The position numbers and the translations under genes are program-made. The notes beneath the pieces are model-generated. The model had not been told where the DNA came from. It saw only the letters and a program-made list of their open reading frames with translations, and made no database searches. From JANNVK01 sp031430435 (GTDB taxonomy: Bacteria > Acidobacteriota > Blastocatellia > Pyrinomonadales > Pyrinomonadaceae): DNA of 64,000 nucleotides. How positions within the stretch are numbered: the stretch's first letter is position 1; the number at the start of each line of letters is the position of its first letter. The stretch spans positions 62,001 through 126,000 of the forward strand of contig JANPBM010000066.1 in NCBI GenBank assembly GCA_031430435.1, given 5' to 3'. Positions 26,276 through 34,814 of the stretch are shown here, piece after piece.

Positions 26276-28179
26276 TTTTTGCCCAGAAAATTATCATACC
26301 AAAGTTGGAAAACCAAAAGTGTCCAAAGTTGTTTGTGGTGCGAGGCAATGCCTTGTTCGTGTTCGCGGATGAGTTTGGCAACATATTCGTAATTGAATAA
26401 ATCTTGCCGAATCAATCTGTCGGGTGCAAGTAATTCGTGCAGCATAAAGTTTAAGCGACCTTTCAGCCAATCGGCAATCGGGATTCCGAAACCTTTTTTT
26501 GCCCGTTTCGTAACCGTTTTTGGCAGCATATTTTCAACCGCTTTCTTTAAAATAAACTTGCCGATATTTCCTTTCAACTTAAATTCGGGCGGCAAACTTG
26601 CGGCATATTCGGCAACACGATGATCGAGAAAAGGAGCCCGAACTTCCAATGAAACTGCCATACTTGCTCGGTCAACCTTAGTTAAAATGTCTTCGGCAAG
26701 ATAAAAATTCATATCTAAAAACTGCATCTGTTCAAGTTCGCTGATCGAATCACAATTCAGCAAAAGCCGTTTTGCATCAGCGTAAATATCGCCGTTTTTC
26801 TTGGTTACAAACTTCACGCTTTCGGTCAATAAATCCAGTTGTTCGTCTTGTGTAAATGAACCGAACCAAGCGTGATGCCGCGTTACGGAATCGAAATTTG
26901 CGGCGTTCACAAAACGTTTTGCCTTGTAATCAAACGAAAGATTTTTGTTTGAAACCGGCAATCCTTTAACAATCGGTTCGATCATTCCGGAACGCAAAAA
27001 CTTCGGAATTGCACCGTAAACTTTCGCCATTTTCAAACCGTAATACATCGGATAACCCGCGAAAATTTCATCGCCGCCATCGCCGCCGAGTGCGACCGTA
27101 ACGTGCTTACGGACAAATTTCGATAACAAAAGCGTCGGCAAAATAGAAGCATCAGACATCGGTTCATCAAGCCATTTTCCGACTTCCTTTATTAAATCGA
27201 TTGCCGTTTCAACGCTCAGTTTTTCTTCAAAATGTTCCGTGCCGAGATGGGTTGCAACTTCGCGTGCATATTTCGATTCATCGAACGAATCTTCTTCAAA
27301 TCCGATGGAAAATGTCTTGATTTTTGTTGAAGAATGTTGGGTAGCAAACGCTGCGATTGCCGAAGAATCAACGCCGCCCGACAATAAAATTCCGAGCGGA
27401 ACATCGGAAATCATCCGCATTCGGGTCGAATCGGACAAAAGTTCGCTCAAATGTTCGGTCGCTTCTTTTATTTTCGGTTGATGATCGGGCTTTTTGAACG
27501 TCAAAGACCAATATCTAATCGTCTTGACTTTGCCGTTTTCAAGCACTAAACGATGTCCGGCGGGAAGTTTACTGATGCCTTCGTAAATTGAATACGGAGC
27601 AGGAACATAATCGAACGAAAGATATTGCCGAAGTGCTTCAAGATTGAGTTTCGGCGAAACGCTCGGATGCGAAAGTAACGCTTTCGGTTCTGAGCCAAAA
27701 ATAAGTTTATTGTCGAAAATGCCGTAATATAAAGGCTTTTCGCCGAATCGGTCGCGGGCAAGAATCAGTTTGTTGAGCTTTGCGTCCCAAAGAGCAATCG
27801 CAAACATTCCATTCAAAACATCTAAAAACGCTTCGCCGAATTCTTCGTAAAGATGCGGCAAAATTTCCGTATCGGATTGTCCGATAAACGTATGTCCGCG
27901 TGATTCAAGCTCTTTGCGAAGTTCGCGGAAGTTGTAAAGTTCGCCGTTCATCACTGCGACAACGGTTCGATCTTCGTTCCAAACAGGTTGTTCGCCGGTT
28001 TTCAAATCAATAATCGCCAACCGCCGCATTCCGAGTGAAACGCCGGTTCCCATCCATAAACCTTCCGAATCGGGTCCGCGATGCCAAATGCTGTCGCACA
28101 TACCTTGCAACAACGTTTCATCACCGAACATCGGCGGTTTATTCGCGTCTAAATTTGCCCAACCTGCTATTCCGCACAT
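26272..28179 (-). CDS. asnB: Asparagine synthase, glutamine-hydrolysing
   Basis: About 635 residues from ATG 28179, chosen because catalytic Cys must follow the initiator Met (MCGIAGWANLD); an upstream in-frame start at 28203 would bury it. The N-terminal class II glutamine amidotransferase domain holds MNGELYNFRELR and SDTEILPHLYEEFG. The synthetase domain has the ATP pyrophosphatase loop LLSGGVDSSAIAA near residue 265 and SVGLGGDGGDEIFAGY-like GGDGGDEIFAGYPMYYG near 350. It may make Asn or amidate a sugar or peptide. It is cotranscribed with the toroid-like gene; xisI lies 13 bases upstream. Confidence 0.95.
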   Translation of the reverse strand: MCGIAGWANLDANKPPMFGDETLLQGMCDSIWHRGPDSEGLWMGTGVSLGMRRLAIIDLKTGEQPVWNEDRTVVAVMNGELYNFRELRKELESRGHTFIGQSDTEILPHLYEEFGEAFLDVLNGMFAIALWDAKLNKLILARDRFGEKPLYYGIFDNKLIFGSEPKALLSHPSVSPKLNLEALRQYLSFDYVPAPYSIYEGISKLPAGHRLVLENGKVKTIRYWSLTFKKPDHQPKIKEATEHLSELLSDSTRMRMISDVPLGILLSGGVDSSAIAAFATQHSSTKIKTFSIGFEEDSFDESKYAREVATHLGTEHFEEKLSVETAIDLIKEVGKWLDEPMSDASILPTLLLSKFVRKHVTVALGGDGGDEIFAGYPMYYGLKMAKVYGAIPKFLRSGMIEPIVKGLPVSNKNLSFDYKAKRFVNAANFDSVTRHHAWFGSFTQDEQLDLLTESVKFVTKKNGDIYADAKRLLLNCDSISELEQMQFLDMNFYLAEDILTKVDRASMAVSLEVRAPFLDHRVAEYAASLPPEFKLKGNIGKFILKKAVENMLPKTVTKRAKKGFGIPIADWLKGRLNFMLHELLAPDRLIRQDLFNYEYVAKLIREHEQGIASHHKQLWTLLVFQLWYDNFLGKK

Positions 28180-28192
28180 AAAAGTTGATAGG

Positions 28193-28513
28193 TCAAGCTG
28201 CAAGAAGTTCCATTTGTCTTGAATCTTGAAAATTCAGAACAATTTCGTTTGGAGAAATCCCTGCTTCAATCAAATCTTGCTTGATACCGTATTCGATTCC
28301 GTCTTGCTCGATAAAAATTCTGTTATTGTCTAAGCGAAGATGAAAAACGATGTAGTGTTTTTTTTCTTTTGAGTCAAAATCAATCAGAAAATAGTTGTTT
28401 TCGTCAAAATCGCAAACAGCCGAAGAAGCGACATTTTGAACAGGCGAAAACATTTTTGCGTGTTTTTCCGTAACCGATTTCAAAATTTTGCGGTATGTTT
28501 CTATTTTATCCAT
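28193..28513 (-). CDS. xisI: XisI family protein
   Basis: 106 residues matching the XisI family: start MDKIETYRKILKSVTEKHA, middle YIVFHLRLDNNRIFIEQDG, and the conserved end EYGIKQDLIEAGISPNEIVLNF (given in part). XisI was named as a factor controlling excision of the fdxN element in heterocystous cyanobacteria and is nearly always paired with XisH; the molecular role is unclear and the pair is spread widely by transfer. Here the partner lies directly upstream, overlapping by 13 bases, but is broken by a frameshift. XisI itself looks intact. Confidence 0.85.
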   Translation of the reverse strand: MDKIETYRKILKSVTEKHAKMFSPVQNVASSAVCDFDENNYFLIDFDSKEKKHYIVFHLRLDNNRIFIEQDGIEYGIKQDLIEAGISPNEIVLNFQDSRQMELLAA

Positions 28514-28904
28514 CGTAAAACCTCTTCTGTTTCGACATCAAAAACCATTAAATAAATTTCTTTTTCAATAATATACTCTAAAATCGCCGGTTTATCATTG
28601 AATTTTGCAAAAACATTTTCGGTAATTGCCAAATAAAGTTCGTATTCAAAGTTTAATTTTTCTAAAACAAACTTATAAAGACCATATTGCCCGATTGCTT
28701 TCTCTAATTCGTTGACCAAAGAATCGCCTTCAAAACTTTAATTTCAATCACAACGCGTTTTTCATCAAGTATTTTTTCTGCCGCAAGGTCAACAAAAAGC
28801 CGCAAGCCTTTATATTTTAAGACTAACGGATCAAACACAATTTCCCAATTATCTTTAATCAAAGCACGTCTGACGGTGTGATGATGTTTGTCAATCTGAG
28901 GCAT
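28501..28904 (-). pseudogene. xisH: XisH family protein, split by a one-base deletion
   Basis: The first frame (28904 down to ~28737) gives MPQIDKHHHTVRRALIKD through EKRVVIEIK, matching the XisH N-terminus. The second frame continues SFEGDSLVNELEKAIGQYG to EVLRWIK, matching the C-terminus. Joining them needs one extra A in the run at 28737-28739 (AAA to AAAA on the coding strand), giving about 134 residues, the family length. The family is predicted to have a nuclease-like fold (VEIKS motif at the break). Either a recent inactivation or a homopolymer sequencing error. A ribosomal frameshift is unlikely because re-pairing one base back gives TAA. Confidence 0.85.
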
Positions 28905-28905
28905 A

Positions 28906-30468
28906 TCAGAAATTTATTTTTTCACTTGCCGAAATTTCTTCGCCGAGTTTTTGAATCGAATGTTTATCGAAATTTATATCGTCGCGGTCGGGAAAATCGG
29001 TGCGTGAATGTCCGCCGCGAGATTCTTCACGCCAAAGTGCAGCTTTTGTTACCAATGTCGCAACCGTTACAAAATTGCGTGATGAGGTTCCCAAGTTTGC
29101 TTTGGAAATTTGCTTGAACTCTTTCAACGCACGATTCAGCGAATCTTTATCACGCAAAATTCCGACTCTTTCCCACATCACCCGTTTCACTCTTTTCCTG
29201 ACAGCCGTTGCAATATCGCTGCCGTAATCATTAAATTGTGAGCTTTCTTCCGACTGACCACTGACTACTGACCACTGATTGCTGTCTTGAATCATCGCTT
29301 CGCCCGCTTTTGCTCCGAAAACTAAGCCTTCGAGTAATGAATTTGACGCTAATCTGTTCGCACCGTGAACGCCTGTGCAGGTAACTTCACCCGCCGCGTA
29401 AAGTCCTTTCAACGTGCTTCTGCCGGATAAATCGGTGCGAATTCCGCCCATACAATAATGCGATGCAGGTGAAACAGGCAATAAATCTTTGGCAATATCT
29501 AAATTGTAGCTCTTGCAAACTTCGTAGATTTTCGGAAATCGATGTTTCAAAAACTCTTCGTCCAAGGCAGTCATATCGAGAAATGCAGTCCGCGAACCTG
29601 TTTCACGCATTTCCGCCACAATCGAACGGGCAACAATATCACGCGGAGCAAGTTCAAGCCGTTCATCGTATTTTGACATAAATCGTTCGCCGCGTGTATT
29701 TCGCAAAATTCCGCCTTCGCCACGCATTGCTTCGCTGAGCAAAAATCGCGGCGCGTTTTCAAGATTCAACGCGGTCGGATGAAATTGGACAAATTCCATA
29801 TCAGCCATTTCAGCACCTGCGAAATACGCCATCGCCATTCCGTCGCCGGTCGCCACGGGCGGATTTGTCGTGTGCTGATAAAGTTGACCTGCTCCGCCTG
29901 TGCATAAAATCACGGCTTTGGCGAAAATATCACGCGGACTGCGAAGAATCGGATCAAGGAATCGAACGCCGATACATTTTCCGTCATTCACAAGCAGACT
30001 TTCGGTGTTCGCAAACGGCATCAAAACGATGGTTTTTTCTTGTCTCGCACGAGCAATCAACGCCCGCACGATTTCTTTTCCGGTCGAATCGCCGTGTGCG
30101 TGCAAAATACGTCGGCGAGAATGTGCGGCTTCTTGCGTGAAAATCAATTTTCCGCCTTCACGGTCAAATTCCGTTCCCCAATCAATCAGTTGCTGAATGT
30201 ATTTTGTGCCGCCTTCAACCAAGGTTTTCACCGCGTCAACATCACACAAACCTGCACCGGCAATCAGCGTATCTTCTTCGTGCAGACTCGCTTTATCGTC
30301 ATCGGAAAGCACAACGGCAACTCCGCCTTGAGCATATTCTGTGTTTGACTCACTTGCCTTATCTTTAGTCAAAACCGTAACTTTTGCACCGGTTTGTGCC
30401 AATTCTATAGACGCGCGAAGTCCCGCAACACCGCTTCCGATAACAATAAAATCTGTTTCCAATGACAT
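28906..30468 (-). CDS. nadB: L-aspartate oxidase NadB
   Basis: 520-residue FAD enzyme that oxidises L-aspartate to iminoaspartate in de novo NAD synthesis; NadA then condenses it to quinolinate. The FAD motif is VIGSGVAGLRASIELA near residue 10, followed by SNTEYAQGGVAVVLS. Active-site and FAD motifs include HSRRRILHAHGD (near 117), EFVQFHPTAL (near 210), REGGILRN-like GEGGILRNTRGERFM, and near 350 ASHYCMGGIRTDLSGR. Residues ~397-410 (NQWSVVSGQSEESSQ) come from a period-7 tandem repeat inserted in frame before the C-terminal helical domain. nadA and nadC are not in the window. Confidence 0.95.
   Translation of the reverse strand: MSLETDFIVIGSGVAGLRASIELAQTGAKVTVLTKDKASESNTEYAQGGVAVVLSDDDKASLHEEDTLIAGAGLCDVDAVKTLVEGGTKYIQQLIDWGTEFDREGGKLIFTQEAAHSRRRILHAHGDSTGKEIVRALIARARQEKTIVLMPFANTESLLVNDGKCIGVRFLDPILRSPRDIFAKAVILCTGGAGQLYQHTTNPPVATGDGMAMAYFAGAEMADMEFVQFHPTALNLENAPRFLLSEAMRGEGGILRNTRGERFMSKYDERLELAPRDIVARSIVAEMRETGSRTAFLDMTALDEEFLKHRFPKIYEVCKSYNLDIAKDLLPVSPASHYCMGGIRTDLSGRSTLKGLYAAGEVTCTGVHGANRLASNSLLEGLVFGAKAGEAMIQDSNQWSVVSGQSEESSQFNDYGSDIATAVRKRVKRVMWERVGILRDKDSLNRALKEFKQISKANLGTSSRNFVTVATLVTKAALWREESRGGHSRTDFPDRDDINFDKHSIQKLGEEISASEKINF
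29251..29284. repeat. Period-7 tandem repeat inside nadB
   Basis: Units CGACTGA, CCACTGA, CTACTGA, CCACTGA and TTGCTG follow one another at seven-base spacing. On the coding strand they encode WSVVSGQSE, a linker inserted between the flavoprotein domain and the C-terminal domain. Confidence 0.85.
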
Positions 30469-30498
30469 TAAATCTATATTACGACAAAGTTTAGGAAA

Positions 30499-30529
30499 GT
30501 GAAAAGTGAAAAACGAAAAGTGAAAAACG
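30499..30529. repeat. Period-7 tandem repeat (GTGAAAA)
   Basis: GTGAAAA, GTGAAAA, ACGAAAA, GTGAAAA, ACG: strict seven-base register between nadB and the GrdB-like gene. Confidence 0.75.
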
Positions 30530-30560
30530 CCGAAACTTTACAGAATCGACGTGTTTTCTA

Positions 30561-30585
30561 ATTCTTAATTTTTAATTTTTAATTC
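30561..30585. repeat. Period-7 tandem repeat (AATTTTT type)
   Basis: ATTCTTAATTTTTAATTTTT and continuation, the same unit as at 2767-2797 near lptB, 28 kb away. Confidence 0.7.
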
Positions 30586-30599
30586 GTAGTTCGTAACTT

Positions 30600-31391
30600 C
30601 TATTTTTCTCCGCGTTCTTGCTCAACTTCGGTTTCGAGTAAAACGGTCAAACGTTTCGCCGTCGGTTGATCCATTGTTTCAATCCAACGCAAAGATTCGT
30701 CTAACACGCGAAGTTGAAATTGGCTCCAATTAGGTTTGCCGACGACGCAGCCGAAATCGCCTTTGTAATAGGCGGCACGCGGCGGTCTGACGGTTTCTGC
30801 CAAAGTTCTGTCAACCGACAGCATCATTGTCGGAATTCCCGCCATTTCAATCGCACGGGCGACAACAGCCATTGTTTGATGACACAAACGCGATGCGGGA
30901 ACGAGCAACGCGGCGTTTATTTCGTATCTCGCCATTCGTTCGACAATTTTCGGGGCAAGTTGTTCGGCAACCAACGAAACATTCGGGATAAAACCGTTCA
31001 TTGACCACCAAACATTGTTCAATTTTGCAATTACACCGTTTGCTTCGTATTCCAACAAACGTTGCACGGGAATTTGACAGTTTATATCTTCGTGAACGTA
31101 CTTTGTATCGTAACCGCGACCCGCAAATTTCAAATCTTCGGCTTCAACTTCAATCGGGATTTCACGAAAACTCGCGTCGCCGTCGCGTGAAGTTGTGTCA
31201 AACGGTTCGGTGCCGTCGATATATGCTCCGGCAGATGTAATTAACGCGATATTTGCCATCGGTAACGCCGATGTCAGCGGCGTAAACGGCGCGTTACGGT
31301 TTTCGACAAAAGTGTAGCCGTTCAAATTATCGTTGCCGTTCCAAAGTGAAAATCGGTTTGAAATCGAATCTAGTTTTTCAATCAGTTCCAT
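30600..31391 (-). CDS. Glycine/betaine/proline reductase component B-like protein without selenocysteine
   Basis: About 263 residues from ATG 31391 (the frame is open four codons further to a TTG). The fold and motifs fit the GrdB/PrdB family: MANIALITSAGAY near residue 45, DINCQIPVQRL, then AALLVPASRLCHQTMAVVAR and EMAGIPT. In true GrdB the equivalent segment carries Sec two residues before a CTRC motif; here I align Ser at that point and keep one Cys, so reductase chemistry of the classic type is doubtful. No other Grd or Prd subunits are nearby. Function unknown. Confidence 0.65.
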   Translation of the reverse strand: MELIEKLDSISNRFSLWNGNDNLNGYTFVENRNAPFTPLTSALPMANIALITSAGAYIDGTEPFDTTSRDGDASFREIPIEVEAEDLKFAGRGYDTKYVHEDINCQIPVQRLLEYEANGVIAKLNNVWWSMNGFIPNVSLVAEQLAPKIVERMARYEINAALLVPASRLCHQTMAVVARAIEMAGIPTMMLSVDRTLAETVRPPRAAYYKGDFGCVVGKPNWSQFQLRVLDESLRWIETMDQPTAKRLTVLLETEVEQERGEK

Positions 31392-31511
31392 AAAAAAGTG
31401 CAATCGAATCCTTGAACCGGTTCGGTCATTGATTCATTGTTGTATGAATTTATCCTAAATAATTTGTATTTCAACGAATCAATGCCGGAATGAACAATTG
31501 ATTCGATTGTT

Positions 31512-32009
31512 TCATCCTAAATCGGTAAGATGCCCGATTTGCCGGGCTTTCGGCGTTTTTGAAATCAGAAAAAACGAAATTAACGCAATAATCATTGCGG
31601 TTGCCAAGACCCAAATCGAGTATTGGTGCAAACTGTCAAACGCAATTCTGAGCGGCTCATCTATTGATAATTCTTCCATCGGTCGCCCGACTTGGTTGCG
31701 AATTTGCGAAAGTTGATAAGAAATTATGAACTGTCCGACCGCGCACACAGTTGCAAAAATAAACAGCAAAACTCTTTCTAACCAACCAATCACGCCTTTT
31801 GCCGAAATAAACGAACTCAAAAGTACAATCAAGCCGATAATTAAACCCGCGTAATTTATAACCGACAAATTTGCCGAAACAACAGAACCTGCCATTTCAC
31901 GCGACGGCAAAATCTCGAACGCGCTTTTGGCGAGCGAAAAACTGAAAAACATCGCCGCCCCAAGCCAAAGCGCAATCAGTAAAAGCCGAATGTTGGTTAT
32001 TATTTTCAT
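31512..32009 (-). CDS. DUF4149-type four-helix membrane protein
   Basis: 165 residues from ATG 32009. Four transmembrane segments: IRLLLIALWLGAAMFFSFSL (8-27), INYAGLIIGLIVLLSSFI (~52-69), VLLFIFATVCAVGQFII (~80-96) and WVLATAMIIALISFFLI (~133-149). The first helix with WLGAAMFF and the short length match the DUF4149 family (TMEM205-like), whose function is unknown. It lies between the GrdB-like gene and the rhodanese gene on the same strand but with ~100-160-base gaps, so it may be transcribed alone. Confidence 0.72.
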   Translation of the reverse strand: MKIITNIRLLLIALWLGAAMFFSFSLAKSAFEILPSREMAGSVVSANLSVINYAGLIIGLIVLLSSFISAKGVIGWLERVLLFIFATVCAVGQFIISYQLSQIRNQVGRPMEELSIDEPLRIAFDSLHQYSIWVLATAMIIALISFFLISKTPKARQIGHLTDLG

Positions 32010-32037
32010 CAAAAATTATTATAGATTGAATTGGCAA

Positions 32038-32056
32038 AAAAGCGAAAAGGTAAAAG
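32038..32056. repeat. Short period-7 repeat (AAAAGGT)
   Basis: AAAAGGTAAAAGGTAAA, about two and a half units, upstream of the DUF4149 gene. Confidence 0.5.
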
Positions 32057-32169
32057 GTAAACCTCACATATCGTTTTTCAAACTGAATGCTAAAAAAATC
32101 AATCTGCTTTATTTTCATTAATCACCCCGAAAGCAAAAAACGAGCTTGCCCTTTTACTCTTTACCCGAA

Positions 32170-32493
32170 TCAATATCTCGGCATATTTCGGTCAACCTGT
32201 TTTGCCCACAAATCGATTCCGCCGTCCAAATTAAAAACTTTCTCAAAACCGTTTCGCGCCAAAAACATACAAACATTCGCGCTTCTGATGCCGTGATGGC
32301 ACATGACCACGATTTCTTCGTCTTTTTTAAGCGTGTCAATCCAATCGTTAAAAACACTTAGCGGCAAAAGTTCGGCTTTTTCGATGTTTACCATTTCGTG
32401 TTCGATTGGTTCGCGAACATCAATAAATCTGAATTTTTCGGCGGCTTCTAAACGCGCAAAAAGCTCGTTTGGCGAAATTGTTTGATAAATCAT
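32170..32493 (-). CDS. Single-domain rhodanese-like protein
   Basis: 107 residues, the size of single-domain rhodaneses such as GlpE. The domain starts IDVREPIEHEMVNIEKAELLPL (partial), the active-site loop is VMCHHGIRS with the catalytic Cys near residue 68, and the C-terminal WAKQVDRNMPRY follows GFEKVFNLDGGIDLW. It would carry sulfur as a persulfide, or bind/transfer thiol-linked groups. The six-residue CHHGIRS loop fits sulfur transferases rather than phosphatase-type rhodaneses. It is divergent from the histidine kinase gene. Confidence 0.9.
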   Translation of the reverse strand: MIYQTISPNELFARLEAAEKFRFIDVREPIEHEMVNIEKAELLPLSVFNDWIDTLKKDEEIVVMCHHGIRSANVCMFLARNGFEKVFNLDGGIDLWAKQVDRNMPRY

Positions 32494-32666
32494 TACTTAC
32501 GAGATTACGGATTCGAGCAAAAACTTGCAACTTTATCGACAAAATACTTGCTTTTAACTGTTGATTACTGCATACTCTTAAATGCAAAACAATGTTTTGC
32601 ATTACGCAAATACCTTTCCATTCCACTCTGAAATTCAAGCAATCATTTACTTTTCACAAATCGAAT

Positions 32667-34682
32667 ATGTATCAACCTAAAGTTAAAAGTATTACCATTT
32701 CTGCGGCTCTCGCGTTTTTTATCGCTCTCATTGTCTTCATTTGTTGGACATTCGGCGGAATACTTTATGAAATGAATCAACAAACAGTAAATACTCGATT
32801 GTATTTTTCTGCCGGGTTGCAGGCAATTATTGTCTTTTCAGTCGCCGGCGGAACTGCTTTTTTAATTGAAAAATATGGCTTGCGAAAAATTTTGAAACAT
32901 ATTGCTTGGTTTTTGATACTTTGGCTTTTATTGGCGGTCGTCATCGGAAACTTATTTAATTACGGCGTTTTATTTCTGCCGGGTTCGTTGGCAATAATTT
33001 TCACGGCAGTTGTTGTTCACCTTAAAAACATCATCAAACTTGATACGGTGCTGTCAAAAAAACTTTCGGGACTGACGGATGCCGGTCATTCGTTGGAAAG
33101 AATTCCCGCAGATTTACGAGTGGAAAGTTGTCTGAAATTGGTCGAAGCCATTCTGCCGCTTTCCGAATCCGTTGTTTTTCGGTTAGACGAAAAAGGGAAA
33201 TTAGCGCCGATCGGGCGTTCAAAAAAAGGCGAACACGGCTCGTCATCGCTTTTGCGTCAAAATAAATGGAACGAAGTTATCGGTTTTTGTGAAAATACGC
33301 TGCAATCAAAAGAATTGGTGGTTCAAATCGAGGACGAAACCGCTAAAAAAGCAAAAATTGCGGTTCCTTTAATTGATGACGGCAATGCCGTCGGCGTGTT
33401 GTTTGTCAGAATCAAAGAAAATTTTGAACGCGGAGACGAAAATCTTTTGAAGTCTTTCAGCGAACAACTTGCCCGAAATTTTCATCGTCAGGAAATGCGA
33501 AAGAAAAAATCGACGACCGATTCGTGGATTGGTTCATTATCGACCGAAGCCGTTAAAAAGCGGACTGAAAACATCAGTTTGATTCGCGGATTGATGAAAG
33601 AACAAAGTTTTGCGGGTATGGCAATGGCTCAAACTCCGTTGGCGCACGCGGTTTTTTATCTGGACGGAACATTGGCTTATATCAACCGACAGATGCGAAA
33701 AACACTCGATTTTACTTCGGATCAAGTTTATGAAATCGACCTTTTGGGGTTGTTGCAAGGTTTTCAAACCGAAATTTTCAATAACCCGAATCTTGCCGTC
33801 AAACGAGTTTTGCAAACCGGCGAAACTTATAATTGCGAACTCGATTTTCAAAAAAGCAACAAATTTTTTGACCTGTCCGTGGCGTTGGTAAAAACGGCGG
33901 ACAACGATGATTCGGCGATTCACGAATCGATTGTGCTGACCAAACCGGTTTGCGTAATTGTTTCGGTCAAAGACATTACCGCCGTCAAGGAAAACGAAAA
34001 ACTTCGCAGCGATATGGCAAATTTGATGTCGCACGAACTTCGGACACCGATTACAAGCATCAAAGGATTTGCCGAACTTTTACTTTTAGACGACAATATT
34101 CCTGCCGAATCAAGAGAGTTTTTGAACATTATTTCAAACGAATCACAACGTTTATCAAATATGCTGACAACGTTTCTGTCGGTTTCAAAACTGGAACAGT
34201 CCGATAAAAAAGAGTTTCATAAAACTGCCGTCAAAGTTGATTTGGTTGTTCACGAAGTTGTCGAACAAATGCAAGATGTGGCTCGCCGAAAACGAATCAG
34301 ATTAGTTGAAAATAATACGATTCAGCTTCCGCCCGTTGCCGCCGATAAAAGTTTGTTGATGAAAGCAATCTTGCAACTGATTGATAATGCAATACGTTAC
34401 AGTCCCGAAAAGACTTCCGTAATTGTTTCAACGATGATGGAAGCCGAAGTTTTGCGGGTCGTGGTCGAAGATCGCGGTTATGGAATTCCGAACGACCAAC
34501 TCGACAGTATTTGGCAAAAATTTTACCGCGTCGAACGCGAAGGTTTAGACAAACAAGAGGACACCACCGGACTCGGACTTTCGTTTGTCAAAGAAATTGT
34601 CGAAAAACACGGCGGAAAAGTTCGGGTCGATTCAAAAGTCGGCTTCGGTTCGCGGTTTAGTTTGACGTTGCCGAGATTGTAA
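32667..34682 (+). CDS. Membrane sensor histidine kinase (4 TM, GAF-like, PAS, HisKA, HATPase)
   Basis: About 671 residues from ATG 32667, where the first transmembrane segment begins soon after (the upstream 25 codons look untranslated). Four membrane helices lie in residues 8-115. A GAF-like region follows (near 140-285), then a PAS domain (near 320-440, MAQTPLAHAVFYLDGTLAY). The dimerisation/phosphorylation motif is MSHELRTPITSIKGFAELL near 455. ATPase boxes: N box IDNAIRYSPE, G1 VEDRGYGIP, G2 TTGLGLSFVKEI. No response regulator is adjacent, so it is an orphan kinase; the signal is unknown. Confidence 0.93.
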   Translation: MYQPKVKSITISAALAFFIALIVFICWTFGGILYEMNQQTVNTRLYFSAGLQAIIVFSVAGGTAFLIEKYGLRKILKHIAWFLILWLLLAVVIGNLFNYGVLFLPGSLAIIFTAVVVHLKNIIKLDTVLSKKLSGLTDAGHSLERIPADLRVESCLKLVEAILPLSESVVFRLDEKGKLAPIGRSKKGEHGSSSLLRQNKWNEVIGFCENTLQSKELVVQIEDETAKKAKIAVPLIDDGNAVGVLFVRIKENFERGDENLLKSFSEQLARNFHRQEMRKKKSTTDSWIGSLSTEAVKKRTENISLIRGLMKEQSFAGMAMAQTPLAHAVFYLDGTLAYINRQMRKTLDFTSDQVYEIDLLGLLQGFQTEIFNNPNLAVKRVLQTGETYNCELDFQKSNKFFDLSVALVKTADNDDSAIHESIVLTKPVCVIVSVKDITAVKENEKLRSDMANLMSHELRTPITSIKGFAELLLLDDNIPAESREFLNIISNESQRLSNMLTTFLSVSKLEQSDKKEFHKTAVKVDLVVHEVVEQMQDVARRKRIRLVENNTIQLPPVAADKSLLMKAILQLIDNAIRYSPEKTSVIVSTMMEAEVLRVVVEDRGYGIPNDQLDSIWQKFYRVEREGLDKQEDTTGLGLSFVKEIVEKHGGKVRVDSKVGFGSRFSLTLPRL

Positions 34683-34814
34683 AACAGCCGGCAGCGACGC
34701 GAAGCCGAAACGGGTTTGCAATTCGGTAATTAAATTGGATTTATCAATAAAACGCCTGAAATTTATCGGGCGTTTTATTTTTGCAAACCGTGAAACATCG
34801 GTTATGATTGATGA

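Noticed and set aside
26272..28203. asnB starting at 28203
   Set aside because: The catalytic Cys must be residue 2; that requires the ATG at 28179.
28501..28719. Separate 72-residue gene downstream of xisH
   Set aside because: Its sequence is the C-terminal half of XisH in a shifted frame.
28730..28745. Programmed ribosomal frameshift in xisH
   Set aside because: Slipping one base back from AAA would re-pair with TAA, which is a poor slippery site; deletion or read error is simpler.
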